A DNA stretch of 30,952 nt from UBA7328 sp002471345 (GCA_964011275.1 CAXGOB010000059.1:1-30952), one strand, 5' to 3'; shown: positions 16,400 through 25,770, counted from the first letter of the stretch. Numbers and translations: made by a program. The notes: generated by a model not told the origin, from the sequence alone.

Positions 16400-17307
16400 A
16401 AATTGTAGCTAAAATGGAAAATATAAATTAATAAAGAAGATGAAAACATTAACCATTTTAAGTATCTACTGACTTTTTCATAATTAGACGTTCTCACAAT
16501 CAGGGCTCCAATCAATATCATAGGAAAAACACAAAATAACATGACATATGCATTCACAAATATCCCAAGGTATTGAGCCCAAGACATTAGCATTAGTGCG
16601 GTGATAAGACAAATGCCTAATAAAACATTCCGAGTTTTAGATTCTCCAATTGAAACTGGTAAAGTTTTACAACCTGTCGCTCTATCTCCATTGATGTCCT
16701 CTAGATCTTTGATGAGTTCTCTAATCAGAGTGGTAAGAAATACAAAGAATAAAAATCCTGAAAGAAAAACTCTAGTCTCTCCAGTAAGCTTAACTCCCTC
16801 AGCAATTAACATGATATATACAATTGGCAAGAACAGCGCTATGACGCATAGACAGCTCACCACTAAGTTTCCAAGAATTGGAATGCATTTCAACTTTGAG
16901 GAGTAATAATACAGGAGTAATATCGATGAGATGAAAAAGCCTAGTAATATGATATTATTGGTTATAAGGAAACTAACAGCCATTGAGACAAGAGATAAAG
17001 AACCCAATCTCACACTTGCTTTTTTTATTTTCTCTGCAGCGAACCTTTCAGAATGGTTTGCATTTTTATGATTGATAATATCTGATTCATAATCAAAATA
17101 GTCATTTACTGAATTCCCAAAAGCAGCAATTAAAAAAGTAGGAATAACTAGCCCAATGATTCCATACCAAACATGAGATGAACTTATGTTAGAACTAGAT
17201 AAAAGAAGGTAAAAAATGCTAATCTGTAGAAAGAGCAGAAAGAGCAAATTTTTGAATCTGATTAGCTTCAAAAATTGAGAAATTCTATTGATTATCTCGC
17301 CACTCAT
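16396..17307 (-). CDS. UbiA-type prenyltransferase
   Basis: 303 residues from ATG 17307 (MSGEIINRIS), chosen over a longer frame from 17370 that would run through iscX. About eight transmembrane helices are visible. The first aspartate-rich prenyl-diphosphate motif is GNSVNDYFDYESDIINHKN and the second is LIKDLEDINGDRATGCKTLP; both are typical of UbiA membrane prenyltransferases. Bacteroidota members are often annotated as geranylgeranylglycerol-phosphate geranylgeranyltransferases, but the acceptor cannot be read from the sequence. The gene overlaps iscX by 23 bases and maf by 4 bases. Substrate uncertain; family certain. Confidence 0.9.
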   Translation of the reverse strand: MSGEIINRISQFLKLIRFKNLLFLLFLQISIFYLLLSSSNISSSHVWYGIIGLVIPTFLIAAFGNSVNDYFDYESDIINHKNANHSERFAAEKIKKASVRLGSLSLVSMAVSFLITNNIILLGFFISSILLLYYYSSKLKCIPILGNLVVSCLCVIALFLPIVYIMLIAEGVKLTGETRVFLSGFLFFVFLTTLIRELIKDLEDINGDRATGCKTLPVSIGESKTRNVLLGICLITALMLMSWAQYLGIFVNAYVMLFCVFPMILIGALIVRTSNYEKVSRYLKWLMFSSSLLIYIFHFSYNL

Positions 17308-17530
17308 ATACCCATTTGGCCTGAATCTGCTCAAGATGTCCTTCACTACAATCTTCTCTTTTGCCTTCAAAAGTTTCGATTTCTAAGATCCATTCGATTA
17401 ATTCCGTGAATCTGATCCTATAAATCTTACTTTCAGTAAATTCATCACCAAACTTATCGTATAATTTCATGGCCACATCTTCGTGATCTGCCCAATTGAT
17501 GGGCATATCATTAAAATCATCAAACGGCAT
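17285..17530 (-). CDS. iscX: IscX-like Fe-S assembly protein
   Basis: 81 residues, slightly longer than the 66-residue Escherichia coli protein. Matches in order: INWADHEDVAMKLYDKFGDE at residues 11-30, a short strand IYRIRFTELIEWILEIETFEG, and a C-terminal helix GHLEQIQAKWVYEW. Known IscX binds the cysteine desulfurase IscS and iron and tunes Fe-S cluster assembly. It lies 9 bases after the 2Fe-2S ferredoxin gene, as in isc operons, which supports the assignment, although iscS and iscU are not in the window. Its last 23 bases overlap the prenyltransferase start. Confidence 0.87.
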   Translation of the reverse strand: MPFDDFNDMPINWADHEDVAMKLYDKFGDEFTESKIYRIRFTELIEWILEIETFEGKREDCSEGHLEQIQAKWVYEWRDNQ

Positions 17531-17539
17531 ATTTTCTAT

Positions 17540-17878
17540 TTAGTGTTCGTGTCCTATAATTTTTCTTTGATCAGGGATAGTAACTTCTAAATCCCCTTCT
17601 TCATTTAAGATTTCACATTGACATCCTAGTCTAGATTCTATACGAGGGTTTATAGCCCTATCAATGAAGTCCTCTTCTCGATCACTTATTTCTTTTAACA
17701 AGTCATCACCTTTATCTACATAGATATGACATGTGCTACATGCACAGACTTCACCACAATTGTGATTTAGGTGAATATCGTTATCCTCAGCTATTTCCAG
17801 AATGGTCATTCCTTGTTCTGAGGGTAATACCATCGTTTCTAGGCTTTCATCTTCAAATCTGAAAGTTATCTCTCCCAT
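17540..17878 (-). CDS. fdx: adrenodoxin-type 2Fe-2S ferredoxin
   Basis: 112 residues of the plant/adrenodoxin-like ferredoxin fold. The cluster ligands are visible as NCGEVCACSTCHIYV (C-x5-C-x2-C spacing, with an additional cysteine inside) and the fourth cysteine in SRLGCQCEI. The segment between, KEISDREEDFIDRA, resembles the acidic interaction helix of Fdx. Known function: electron supply for Fe-S cluster assembly in the cytosol. The gene leads the operon with iscX (9-base gap), divergent from the AAA+ gene across 101 bases. Confidence 0.93.
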   Translation of the reverse strand: MGEITFRFEDESLETMVLPSEQGMTILEIAEDNDIHLNHNCGEVCACSTCHIYVDKGDDLLKEISDREEDFIDRAINPRIESRLGCQCEILNEEGDLEVTIPDQRKIIGHEH

Positions 17879-17979
17879 CGCTTTACAAAGTCTAAGAAAA
17901 TCTGTAAAATTATATTATTCCTAAGGTTAGAATAGGTTATAGGTATATTAAGTTTCAAAAATCTTTATAAATATCCTAA

Positions 17980-20607
17980 GTGGCAGAGAATATTAACGAT
18001 ACTAACAACAATCTATTCAAATATCGGAGTCTGAGGGTTTACGCTTCCACAGAATGGCTGGCTGATAATAAAAAGAAATATCGCCAGGTATTTTATAAAA
18101 AAGATATCAGCTTCTTATATATCGAATTTTCATTTATCAATAAAAAATTTGAAGAAGATAATTGGGATATCAACCTTCAGCTTCAATGTTATAAAATAGG
18201 AAATGAGAAAAAGAGAATGTGCACCCTCACCATAAATCGTCAAGTGAGTAAATATGATGATACAGTTTATATTAGAGAAGGGTGGGGAAATAAAGAAAAA
18301 GGAAGCTTTTGGAAGAAAGGAAAATATGTATGGGAAGCTTGGGTAGAGGATGTAAAAGTTGGAAGTAAATATTTTTATGTTCAAGACATCAAAGGGAAAT
18401 CTCCTGTGTTGTCCAGTGATTACATGGAATTAGATGATTTATATTTTCATGAGGGCAGTTATGATGATAATGCTGAAGACCCAGACCATATGATCGTGTT
18501 TGAAGCTGAATCAACAAGATATGTTTATGCAGATTTGATTGGTAAAAATCGCAATAAATCTGAGGAGTGGATAGGAGAATTTATTCTCAGGTATATAAAC
18601 GAAGCAAGAGAACTTAAAGGAGAGATCAGAAAGATTGTCAATGTAAAAAAAGATGAAGAAAATTTTAGTATAACAGGAGGATGGGGTAGTAATGTCAAGG
18701 GATCTTGGAAACCTGGACTATATCACTTTGAGCTTATTTTTATGGAGAAGCTCGTGGCCCATAGCGTTTTTGAAATATCCGATGAATTCATAGAAGGAGA
18801 CCCTGTTATCAATGATGACTATCCCACTGTGGAGAGCAAACCAGAATCAGAACCGGATTTGTCAAAATCATCAAAAGAAATCTTCAAGGAATTTCATGGC
18901 TTAATAGGGCTGACTGAGATAAAGCGGCAAATCCATGAACATACTACCTATGTTTCTTTCCTGAAGTTGAGAAAAGAGAGAGGGTACAAAGAGGACAAGC
19001 ATATTCATCTCCATTCTATTTTTTCTGGTAACCCAGGTACTGGAAAGACTACTGTAGCTGGACTTATAGGAAGCATGTATAAGAGCATAGGAATGCTGAA
19101 CAAAGGTCATGTGCATGTGGTAGATAGAGTTGATCTGGTAGGGGAATTTATTGGTCAGACTGCTCCAAAAGTCAAAGCTGCTATTGAGGCTGCAAGAGGA
19201 GGGGTTTTATTCATAGATGAGGCATATGCACTTGCTAGAAATAAAGACGACAATAAAGATTTTGGTAAGGAGGTGATTGAGATCTTAGTGAAGGAAATGG
19301 GTGAAGTGGATTGTGATTTTATGGTTGTAGCAGCAGGATATCCTGAGGAGATGGAGTATTTTGTCAACTCTAATCCAGGCCTCAAATCTCGATTCCGTCA
19401 ACATTTTAAATTCAAGGATTATACATTATCTGAACTATTCGAAATAGTAGGTGTAGCTGCAATTAATTATGAGGTAAAATTGTCTACCGCTGCTTTTTCA
19501 AAACTCAAAGAAATCATAAGAGAGGCATACAGAAACAAGGACAAGCACTTTGGGAATGCAAGATATGTCTATGATTTAATAGAAAAGTCAAAGGTGAAGA
19601 TGGGCCTTAGGATCATGTCTTCAAATCATGTTCATGATGATGAATCAGATGTAGAGACAATCTTACTTATAGATGTATTAGGTATAGATGAAGCCAAGAA
19701 ACAATCGAAGAACAAATCGCTTCCAATAGATGAACCGTTGTTAGAAGAAGGAATGAAAGTGTTAGATTCTTTGATAGGGTTAGAGTCTATAAAAAATGAA
19801 GTGAAAGAACTTATCGAAGTGGTGAGGTTTCATCAAAACATCGATAACAGTCCATTAGATCATTTTAACTTTCATAGTGTGCTCATAGGAAATCCTGGTA
19901 CTGGAAAGACTACTGTAGCCCGTATTATGGCTAAGATCTTTAAAGGTCTTGGATTGTTAGAAAAAGGTCATTTAGTTGAAGTGGACCGCAAAGATTTAGT
20001 AGCTGGATTTGTGGGGCAATCTGCCATAAAAACGGCTAAACGTATTGACGAATCGATGGGTGGTGTTCTATTCATTGATGAGGCATATGCTCTCACCAAT
20101 GGGGACAGAAATGATTTTGGGGGTGAAGTAATTCAGACCTTATTAAAAAGAATGGAAGATGATAGAGGTCAATTCTTTGTATTTGCTGCTGGTTATACAC
20201 AAAACATGAAATCCTTCTTGAAATCTAACCCAGGATTGTCATCACGTTTTGATAGAACTTTTGAATTCAAAGATTTCGCGGCTCATGAACTCAATGATAT
20301 TGCATTATTATATCTAAAAGAGAGAAGCTATTATCTCTCTTCAAAAGCAGCGACAGCTCTTAATGAATATATCAATGCATTGTATTTGAAAAAAGATAAG
20401 TATTTTGGTAATGCTCGAGTAATAAGAGGAATCATGATAGATTTAATCAAATCTCAAAATTACAGACTGAGTAAATTAGTGGATAGTGCTATGTCCAATC
20501 ACATTTTGAAAAGTATCACTTTACAAGATGTTGAGCATATGATTAGTAGTACTCAAAACATTTCATTAAGTCGTGAAGGTAATATCGGGTTTGCGAGAAA
20601 CAGATAA
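17980..20607 (+). CDS. double AAA+ (CbxX/CfqX type) protein with N-terminal beta repeats
   Basis: 875 residues starting at GTG 17980. Residues about 15-275 hold two similar modules, each ending in a tryptophan/glycine-rich strand pair (YIREGWGNKEKGSFWKKGKY and SITGGWGSNVKGSWKPGLYH), probably beta-sandwiches. Two complete AAA+ domains of the CbxX/CfqX/SpoVK group follow. Domain one has Walker A GNPGTGKTT near 350, Walker B GGVLFIDEAYAL near 408 and the arginine-finger segment NPGLKSRF. Domain two has the same motifs near 637 and 694, and NPGLSSRF. Both lids end in FGNAR. Both ATPase sites look active, so the protein is likely a hexameric cytosolic remodelling machine. Target unknown. It ends directly against the convergent barrel gene. 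Confidence 0.9.
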   Translation: MAENINDTNNNLFKYRSLRVYASTEWLADNKKKYRQVFYKKDISFLYIEFSFINKKFEEDNWDINLQLQCYKIGNEKKRMCTLTINRQVSKYDDTVYIREGWGNKEKGSFWKKGKYVWEAWVEDVKVGSKYFYVQDIKGKSPVLSSDYMELDDLYFHEGSYDDNAEDPDHMIVFEAESTRYVYADLIGKNRNKSEEWIGEFILRYINEARELKGEIRKIVNVKKDEENFSITGGWGSNVKGSWKPGLYHFELIFMEKLVAHSVFEISDEFIEGDPVINDDYPTVESKPESEPDLSKSSKEIFKEFHGLIGLTEIKRQIHEHTTYVSFLKLRKERGYKEDKHIHLHSIFSGNPGTGKTTVAGLIGSMYKSIGMLNKGHVHVVDRVDLVGEFIGQTAPKVKAAIEAARGGVLFIDEAYALARNKDDNKDFGKEVIEILVKEMGEVDCDFMVVAAGYPEEMEYFVNSNPGLKSRFRQHFKFKDYTLSELFEIVGVAAINYEVKLSTAAFSKLKEIIREAYRNKDKHFGNARYVYDLIEKSKVKMGLRIMSSNHVHDDESDVETILLIDVLGIDEAKKQSKNKSLPIDEPLLEEGMKVLDSLIGLESIKNEVKELIEVVRFHQNIDNSPLDHFNFHSVLIGNPGTGKTTVARIMAKIFKGLGLLEKGHLVEVDRKDLVAGFVGQSAIKTAKRIDESMGGVLFIDEAYALTNGDRNDFGGEVIQTLLKRMEDDRGQFFVFAAGYTQNMKSFLKSNPGLSSRFDRTFEFKDFAAHELNDIALLYLKERSYYLSSKAATALNEYINALYLKKDKYFGNARVIRGIMIDLIKSQNYRLSKLVDSAMSNHILKSITLQDVEHMISSTQNISLSREGNIGFARNR

Positions 20608-22212
20608 CTAAAATTTTGCTCTTATTTTGAGTTTTCCTCTTCTTCCAAAATTTTTGTATCCAGTAAAGGCTTCAAATCTGTTATTCAAAAGATCAATTCC
20701 AATTAGGGATACTTGAACCGCATCAGAAATGCTGTATTTTAGTTCAAATCGCAAATCATGTTGGTAATCAGACTGGTTGGAATATCCCTCAATCTCTTTT
20801 GTAAAAGCTACTTGATCACCAAGTAAATAATCGAAAGCCAGATTTATTCTTTTCATAGCATAACTCACACTGCTTTTGACATTGTATTTCTGTAAATGTG
20901 TGATGTCTTTAGAATCTATGTCTTGTAATAATTTATATTCTATGCTTTGATTGAACTTTAAATTCTCATGTAAATGGATATGATATCCAAGCTCTAAATT
21001 ATAGTAAGAGTAATCTAATAGTTGAAATGAAAAGTACTGTAGATTCTCAGGAGTATTGATCCATATTTGATCATTCTTTTTGTTAATAAAAGAGGCGCTC
21101 ATATTTAGTCCATGAGCATCTTTAATGTCAAAGTCATACTTCAATCCATAAGAATTGACTTCAGTGATTGATGTTGAAAATGATGGGATGTAAATCAAAT
21201 TGATTTCATTTTGGGTTTCATAAAAGGAATTGAAATTCAGTCTATTTCGATAAAATGCAGTCAATGAATGAGCTTTTCCATTGAGATAGAATTCTGCCCC
21301 TGGAAGTATATTAGTTTGCTGGCCTAATGAGAAGAGTCCTGCAATTTTAAAGCCTATATGTGGCTTGGTAAAGGATATATTAAGTCTATTGTTCCACAAA
21401 TATTTGTTGTTAGAATCATTGACAGTAGATATTTGTCTTTTGTGATTGGAGCTTATATTGAGTGATAATGAAGAAGAAAATTTAGTCGCAATGTTAAGAT
21501 GATTGTGCAAAACATTTTCTCCTAAATGCATTCTGGTATTTCGTGCTGTGATTAGTGAATTTTTAAGATTGAAATCAGTATTTATTTTTTTTAGCCTCTT
21601 GAATAAGGTTATCTGGTGATAATTTTGTCTATAGTTTTCTTCTTTTATTTTGCTACCAATAATTCCAGGAACGTTCTCTTGGTTAAATCCAAATACTCCA
21701 AGTTTGGAGAATGAGTATAAAGCTTGATATTCAAACCAAAAGCTTGGCTTCAGATAATATCTTAGGAAGCCAAGGGCTTTCTTTTCATTAAAATCTTTAG
21801 AGAGTGTGTTTTGATCATTGATATTCGAATACATTATGTCTATACCATACATGAAATAATTTGGGACTTGGTGTCTAAAGGATGCTTCTAGGTCTAAAAT
21901 TTGTGAACTACCAAATGCAGCAGAAGCCCAACCTTTGTAAAATTTAGATTCTGATGGCTGATGAGCCAATGGCTTTATACTATATGTCACATCTTCAAGT
22001 TTTACAGGAAGAAGGTCCACTTTGAATACTGCTGTTTCAAGTTCTAGTTTTGGCAAATCCAGAGATAGGTTGGATAATATTGGATTGCTCTCAGTTAGAT
22101 CAAACTGATATGATTTAATGACTTTTAATTCCTGCTCAGATAGATTCTCATTTTGAGCCAAAAGGAATATTGATCCTAGAAAAAAGAATAAAGTTATTAG
22201 TATTCTATTCAT
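20608..22212 (-). CDS. outer-membrane beta-barrel protein, unknown
   Basis: About 534 residues from ATG 22212 (MNRILITLFFFLG); ATG 22221 would add three. It has a signal peptide ending near AQNENLS, a short periplasmic N-terminal region, then alternating amphipathic strands with many aromatic residues to a C-terminal KIRAKF. The terminal phenylalanine is the usual outer-membrane insertion signal. The C-terminal part resembles the barrel of TonB-dependent receptors, but no plug domain is present and the length is shorter. The gene overlaps the upstream TPR gene by 8-17 bases, so the two are translationally coupled and probably form a complex. Function is unknown. The stop abuts the AAA+ gene stop. 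Confidence 0.8.
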   Translation of the reverse strand: MNRILITLFFFLGSIFLLAQNENLSEQELKVIKSYQFDLTESNPILSNLSLDLPKLELETAVFKVDLLPVKLEDVTYSIKPLAHQPSESKFYKGWASAAFGSSQILDLEASFRHQVPNYFMYGIDIMYSNINDQNTLSKDFNEKKALGFLRYYLKPSFWFEYQALYSFSKLGVFGFNQENVPGIIGSKIKEENYRQNYHQITLFKRLKKINTDFNLKNSLITARNTRMHLGENVLHNHLNIATKFSSSLSLNISSNHKRQISTVNDSNNKYLWNNRLNISFTKPHIGFKIAGLFSLGQQTNILPGAEFYLNGKAHSLTAFYRNRLNFNSFYETQNEINLIYIPSFSTSITEVNSYGLKYDFDIKDAHGLNMSASFINKKNDQIWINTPENLQYFSFQLLDYSYYNLELGYHIHLHENLKFNQSIEYKLLQDIDSKDITHLQKYNVKSSVSYAMKRINLAFDYLLGDQVAFTKEIEGYSNQSDYQHDLRFELKYSISDAVQVSLIGIDLLNNRFEAFTGYKNFGRRGKLKIRAKF

Positions 22213-25200
22213 GAGTTCCATATTGTAGATTAAGTGTAGGGTTAGATTTTGCTTTTAGAAATTTTCTCTTGGACTTTATTTCTTTCATCAGTTCATCCGC
22301 TTTTTTTAGAATACTTGAGTCCAATCCTTCTTGAGAAAGTATGGTCTCTATCCCAGAGGTAGCCGCATCTAGTTCTCCTTTTTGAAAATATATTTTGGCT
22401 TGAAGTAAAATTACATTGGCAACAAAGTTCCTATCACTTTTACCTCTTTCTAAACTGGCTTGGGATGCAGAATAAGAAGCCTCAAATTTTCTTAAATCAT
22501 AAAGTCTTTTTGCAACTAACAGAAGGGCTTCTGCCGCTATTGCATCATTTTTACTTTGAGATAGGATGTCGAGATGAAATTTTGAGGATTTATATTGTTG
22601 CTTAATGTGTTGTGACTTTACTAGAGATAACCTTATATAGTCTTTTTCATATTCAGACAATTCATTTCCTCTTAATGCTAATGATATATGTTTGTCATGT
22701 TCTAATATTCTATCTGTTTTAATAGAGGCTTTGGCTATATTGGCGTAGGCTAGGTCATTTTTTTGTTTACTAAAGTTTTCCTTCAGTATTTCTTTGTTGA
22801 AGTGAATAAACTCATTTAGATCACTTTCATTTTGACTGAGATTATGAATGATCCGAATCAATGCTAATTCTTTTGTTTGAGGTGCTTCTTCTATCAGTTG
22901 TAGATAGCTATTCACCGCATTTTTTGTGTCAGCTAAGATTTCATAATTCTTGGCTATTTCTTTGAGGCTATTTACACGATACTTTCCGTTTTTATATTTT
23001 TTAAGATAATGACCTAGTGCAGTTATACCTTCGGATTTGTTCGTTTGTAATAGCTCTTTGGCAAGATTATAGTCTATAGAATCTTTATTAATATTAGGTC
23101 TTTCCTTTAAATCCGTTTTTTCTATGAAAGCATAGTAAGCTTCACTGTCTTTTAGGTCCTTTAGATATATTTCTTCTATTGCAAGAAGAGTTTCTTCTTT
23201 TTGAATCATCGTAATATTATCGATGTCAAATACCTTTTTGTAAAAACTGAGTGCTGTTTCCAAATCTCCTTGGTTATATGTGATTAAACCCAATTTTGAA
23301 AGTGATTCATATTTTTGAACTTCATTTGAGAGCTTAGATTGATATACTTTTGCAAATTGATCATAAGCTTCTTTTTGCTTATTCATTTGTACTAGAATAT
23401 TTCCTTTTTTTATCCAGGTATCTACTAAATACTTACTTCCAGGAAATTCCTGTTCCAATAAATCGTATGTACTTATTTGTAAATATGGCTCAGCCATTAA
23501 ATCTTCTACTTTACCTTTTTGATACAAAGCGTAATCACCAAATTTTACTCGTTGATCATAGGCAAGTGAATATTGAGCTATAGCTTCTTGTTTCATCCCC
23601 AATCTGAAAAAACAATCTCCTTTTCTGAGAAGAATATCTTCATACATGGATTCATGATGGGGTTGAGTATTAACTCTGAATGCTTTTTTTAGTGCACTTT
23701 CTGAAGAATTGAAAGCTCCAATGGCCGCGGTGAAATTTTCATTCTGTAGCTTGGAGTAGGCTTTGAGATAATATAGTTCAGAGTCGGTATGGATATTTCT
23801 AGTAGCTCTCTTTTTATTGATATTTTCATATTTGAGTACTACGTCACTCAATACTTCTGAATTCTTTTGATCAAAATGAATTCTGGCTAGAAGGTGTAAT
23901 GCTCTTGATGACATGCTTAAGTCATTTTCGAGTTCACTTGCTTCTTTTAAATAGGGTATAGCCTTTGAATAATTTTTTTCTTCGTAAGCCTCTATTCCTG
24001 ATCTCAATTGCAAGTCCTGATATAAGAGGTTGTCCTTGACAGATTTATTTTTATTCTTAAGAGTTGTAAGTGCTTTATCATATTCACCTTGATGATATAG
24101 AATCTTTATTCGCTCCGATTGTGATTTAGTGAATTGTTTTGAATCATCTCCAATTCGTCCTAATGACGAAAGGGCTAATGAAAATTGGTCTTTAGAATAA
24201 TAGACCTGAGCCATAGCAAGAAGAGCTTGATCTTTTAACTCATTGTTGAAGTTTCTTTGTACAGCTTCTTTGAAAAAAGGTAGAGCCAAAGAGGGGTCTC
24301 GTTTGGCATATATAGTTCCTAGTGCAAGCAGAGCATTTTGTGATTCCTCAGTTCCCATTTTCGTGGACTCTGTGAGATGATTTATTGCTTGGTCTTCTTT
24401 TCCTCTCTTGAATAAACTCAACCCTACAAAATAATGTTCCTCGGCTGTTTTACAACAATCGCTATCGCTCAGAAGTACATCTGAAAGTTTGTCCCATTTG
24501 CTTTCTTTGTAATAAGCTCTACTTAGTAATTCTCTCATAGCTTCTTCATAAATACTTTGAGAAAAGTTTAATTCATTTTTAAGAATATGAATGACAGCAG
24601 GATAATCCTCAAGTTGATATTCCATTAATGCCATATAGTAAGGCAGATCATTTTGATATTTTCCTTGATTTTGGAGTTGAGCGAATTTTTCGTAAGACGA
24701 ATTATACTCTGATGAGAACATGTCGCAAAATGCGGAATAATAGAGATTCTCAAATTTGTAACGATTTTTACCACCATCAGAATGATCAAAGACGAGCTGA
24801 GCTTTTTTGAAATCCTTATGCACAAAATTCAAGTAGCCTTTGAGGAATTGATAAGTTTCTCTGTCTTCCTTATTAAAGTCTGATACACTTACGGTCATTA
24901 ATGTTTGCCTAGCGGTGATAAAATCTTCAGAAATCAAAGATTTTTTAACCAAGGCAAGAATTGTGTTTTTGTTTTCTAAACCACTTATGGATGTTGTGGA
25001 GATATCTGATTGATAAGGATAATCTATCAGATTTTCAGCAATAAGGATTTCGTTGTTAATACCATTCCATTTATCCAAGGATAAATTTTCATCAATACCA
25101 TTGCTGATAGCATGGAGATATAGAGATTCGTCAAAAAAATCAGCTCTAACATCATCTTTTCGATGTTGTCCTGTCAAAGTGATAGATAACGATTCAAATA

Positions 25201-25228
25201 ATAGTATTAACAATATGTATCTGATCAT
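22205..25228 (-). CDS. periplasmic TPR protein, 1007 residues
   Basis: A signal peptide (MIRYILLILLFESLSITLTG) is followed by an almost continuous array of tetratricopeptide-like helical repeats. Clear units include HYFVGLSLFKRGKEDQAINH around residue 268, LLRKGDCFFRLGMKQEAIAQ around 535, TWIKKGNILVQMNKQKEAYD around 608 and SKLGLITYNQGDLETALSFY around 650, plus QAKIYFQKGELDAATSG near the C-terminus. There is no enzymatic domain. TPR proteins of this size in Bacteroidota are usually scaffolds in the periplasm. The stop overlaps the start of the outer-membrane barrel gene, so the barrel is the likely partner. Specific role unknown. Confidence 0.88.
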   Translation of the reverse strand: MIRYILLILLFESLSITLTGQHRKDDVRADFFDESLYLHAISNGIDENLSLDKWNGINNEILIAENLIDYPYQSDISTTSISGLENKNTILALVKKSLISEDFITARQTLMTVSVSDFNKEDRETYQFLKGYLNFVHKDFKKAQLVFDHSDGGKNRYKFENLYYSAFCDMFSSEYNSSYEKFAQLQNQGKYQNDLPYYMALMEYQLEDYPAVIHILKNELNFSQSIYEEAMRELLSRAYYKESKWDKLSDVLLSDSDCCKTAEEHYFVGLSLFKRGKEDQAINHLTESTKMGTEESQNALLALGTIYAKRDPSLALPFFKEAVQRNFNNELKDQALLAMAQVYYSKDQFSLALSSLGRIGDDSKQFTKSQSERIKILYHQGEYDKALTTLKNKNKSVKDNLLYQDLQLRSGIEAYEEKNYSKAIPYLKEASELENDLSMSSRALHLLARIHFDQKNSEVLSDVVLKYENINKKRATRNIHTDSELYYLKAYSKLQNENFTAAIGAFNSSESALKKAFRVNTQPHHESMYEDILLRKGDCFFRLGMKQEAIAQYSLAYDQRVKFGDYALYQKGKVEDLMAEPYLQISTYDLLEQEFPGSKYLVDTWIKKGNILVQMNKQKEAYDQFAKVYQSKLSNEVQKYESLSKLGLITYNQGDLETALSFYKKVFDIDNITMIQKEETLLAIEEIYLKDLKDSEAYYAFIEKTDLKERPNINKDSIDYNLAKELLQTNKSEGITALGHYLKKYKNGKYRVNSLKEIAKNYEILADTKNAVNSYLQLIEEAPQTKELALIRIIHNLSQNESDLNEFIHFNKEILKENFSKQKNDLAYANIAKASIKTDRILEHDKHISLALRGNELSEYEKDYIRLSLVKSQHIKQQYKSSKFHLDILSQSKNDAIAAEALLLVAKRLYDLRKFEASYSASQASLERGKSDRNFVANVILLQAKIYFQKGELDAATSGIETILSQEGLDSSILKKADELMKEIKSKRKFLKAKSNPTLNLQYGTHE

Positions 25229-25770
25229 GAGTATCTTATATATTATAAAAATACGAAATATGTTATGATTTAGTGTTTTACTATTGGACTAATTTGACAA
25301 GAGTGGCCGTATCCCAAGGGTTTTCCTCCTTTTAGAGAATGAAGAAGTTAATTTTCAGCATTTTTAAACTATTGAATTGGAATAAAATGGAGATATGACC
25401 ATCCCATTTATGTTTCAAAGTAAAATGTCGAAATGAACATAAGGATCATTAAATCATGGGGTAGAATTATGACCAAAAAACGAAACTCGGTAAATTCAAT
25501 AGACTTCGACTCAATATACTTTGTAGGTAATGTTATTAGTATTGAATCATAATTGATCAACTACCTAAAGTCATCATTAATGGACATGAGAATGGATTTG
25601 TTTATAGGCGCAAACCACGTAAAAAACCAGCATCATGCAAGAAGATTATTTGGTTATAGTACTAATAAAGACTCTAATCAGTTATATTTTCGGCATGATT
25701 ATGAAAAACAGTAGACTACTGCAAATTTCATTATAATTCACCAAAATATTTTTTAAGAAAAAAATCAAGA
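25229..25770. other. 542-base gap without a clear gene
   Basis: This region separates the divergent TPR and M1 peptidase genes. It must hold their promoters, but no exact TTTG/TAnnTTTG pair was found. Besides the 44-codon frame at 25580-25714 it has a 27-codon frame at 25469-25552 (MTKKRNSVNSIDFDSIYFVG and seven more residues) and a 19-codon signal-like frame at 25339 (MKKLIFSIFKLLNWN). These may be chance or relics of a lost gene. Confidence 0.5.
25580..25714 (+). CDS. possible 44-residue small protein (weak)
   Basis: ATG 25580 to TAG 25714 encodes a product starting MDMRMDLFIGANHVKNQHHA and ending NQLYFRHDYEKQ. It is hydrophilic, without signal or membrane segment. It lies in the gap before the M1 peptidase gene and reads in the same direction. 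A frame one base off also gives a protein-like stretch (VIINGHENGFVYRRKPRKKP), which suggests either chance or a decayed gene. No family recognised. Confidence 0.2.
   Translation: MDMRMDLFIGANHVKNQHHARRLFGYSTNKDSNQLYFRHDYEKQ

Noticed and set aside
16601..16906. 101-codon plus-strand frame within the prenyltransferase gene
   Set aside because: Antisense shadow of a clear UbiA-type membrane protein.
20608..22221. Full TonB-dependent receptor
   Set aside because: The barrel-like C-terminus is present but no plug or carboxypeptidase-like domain, and the length is too short.
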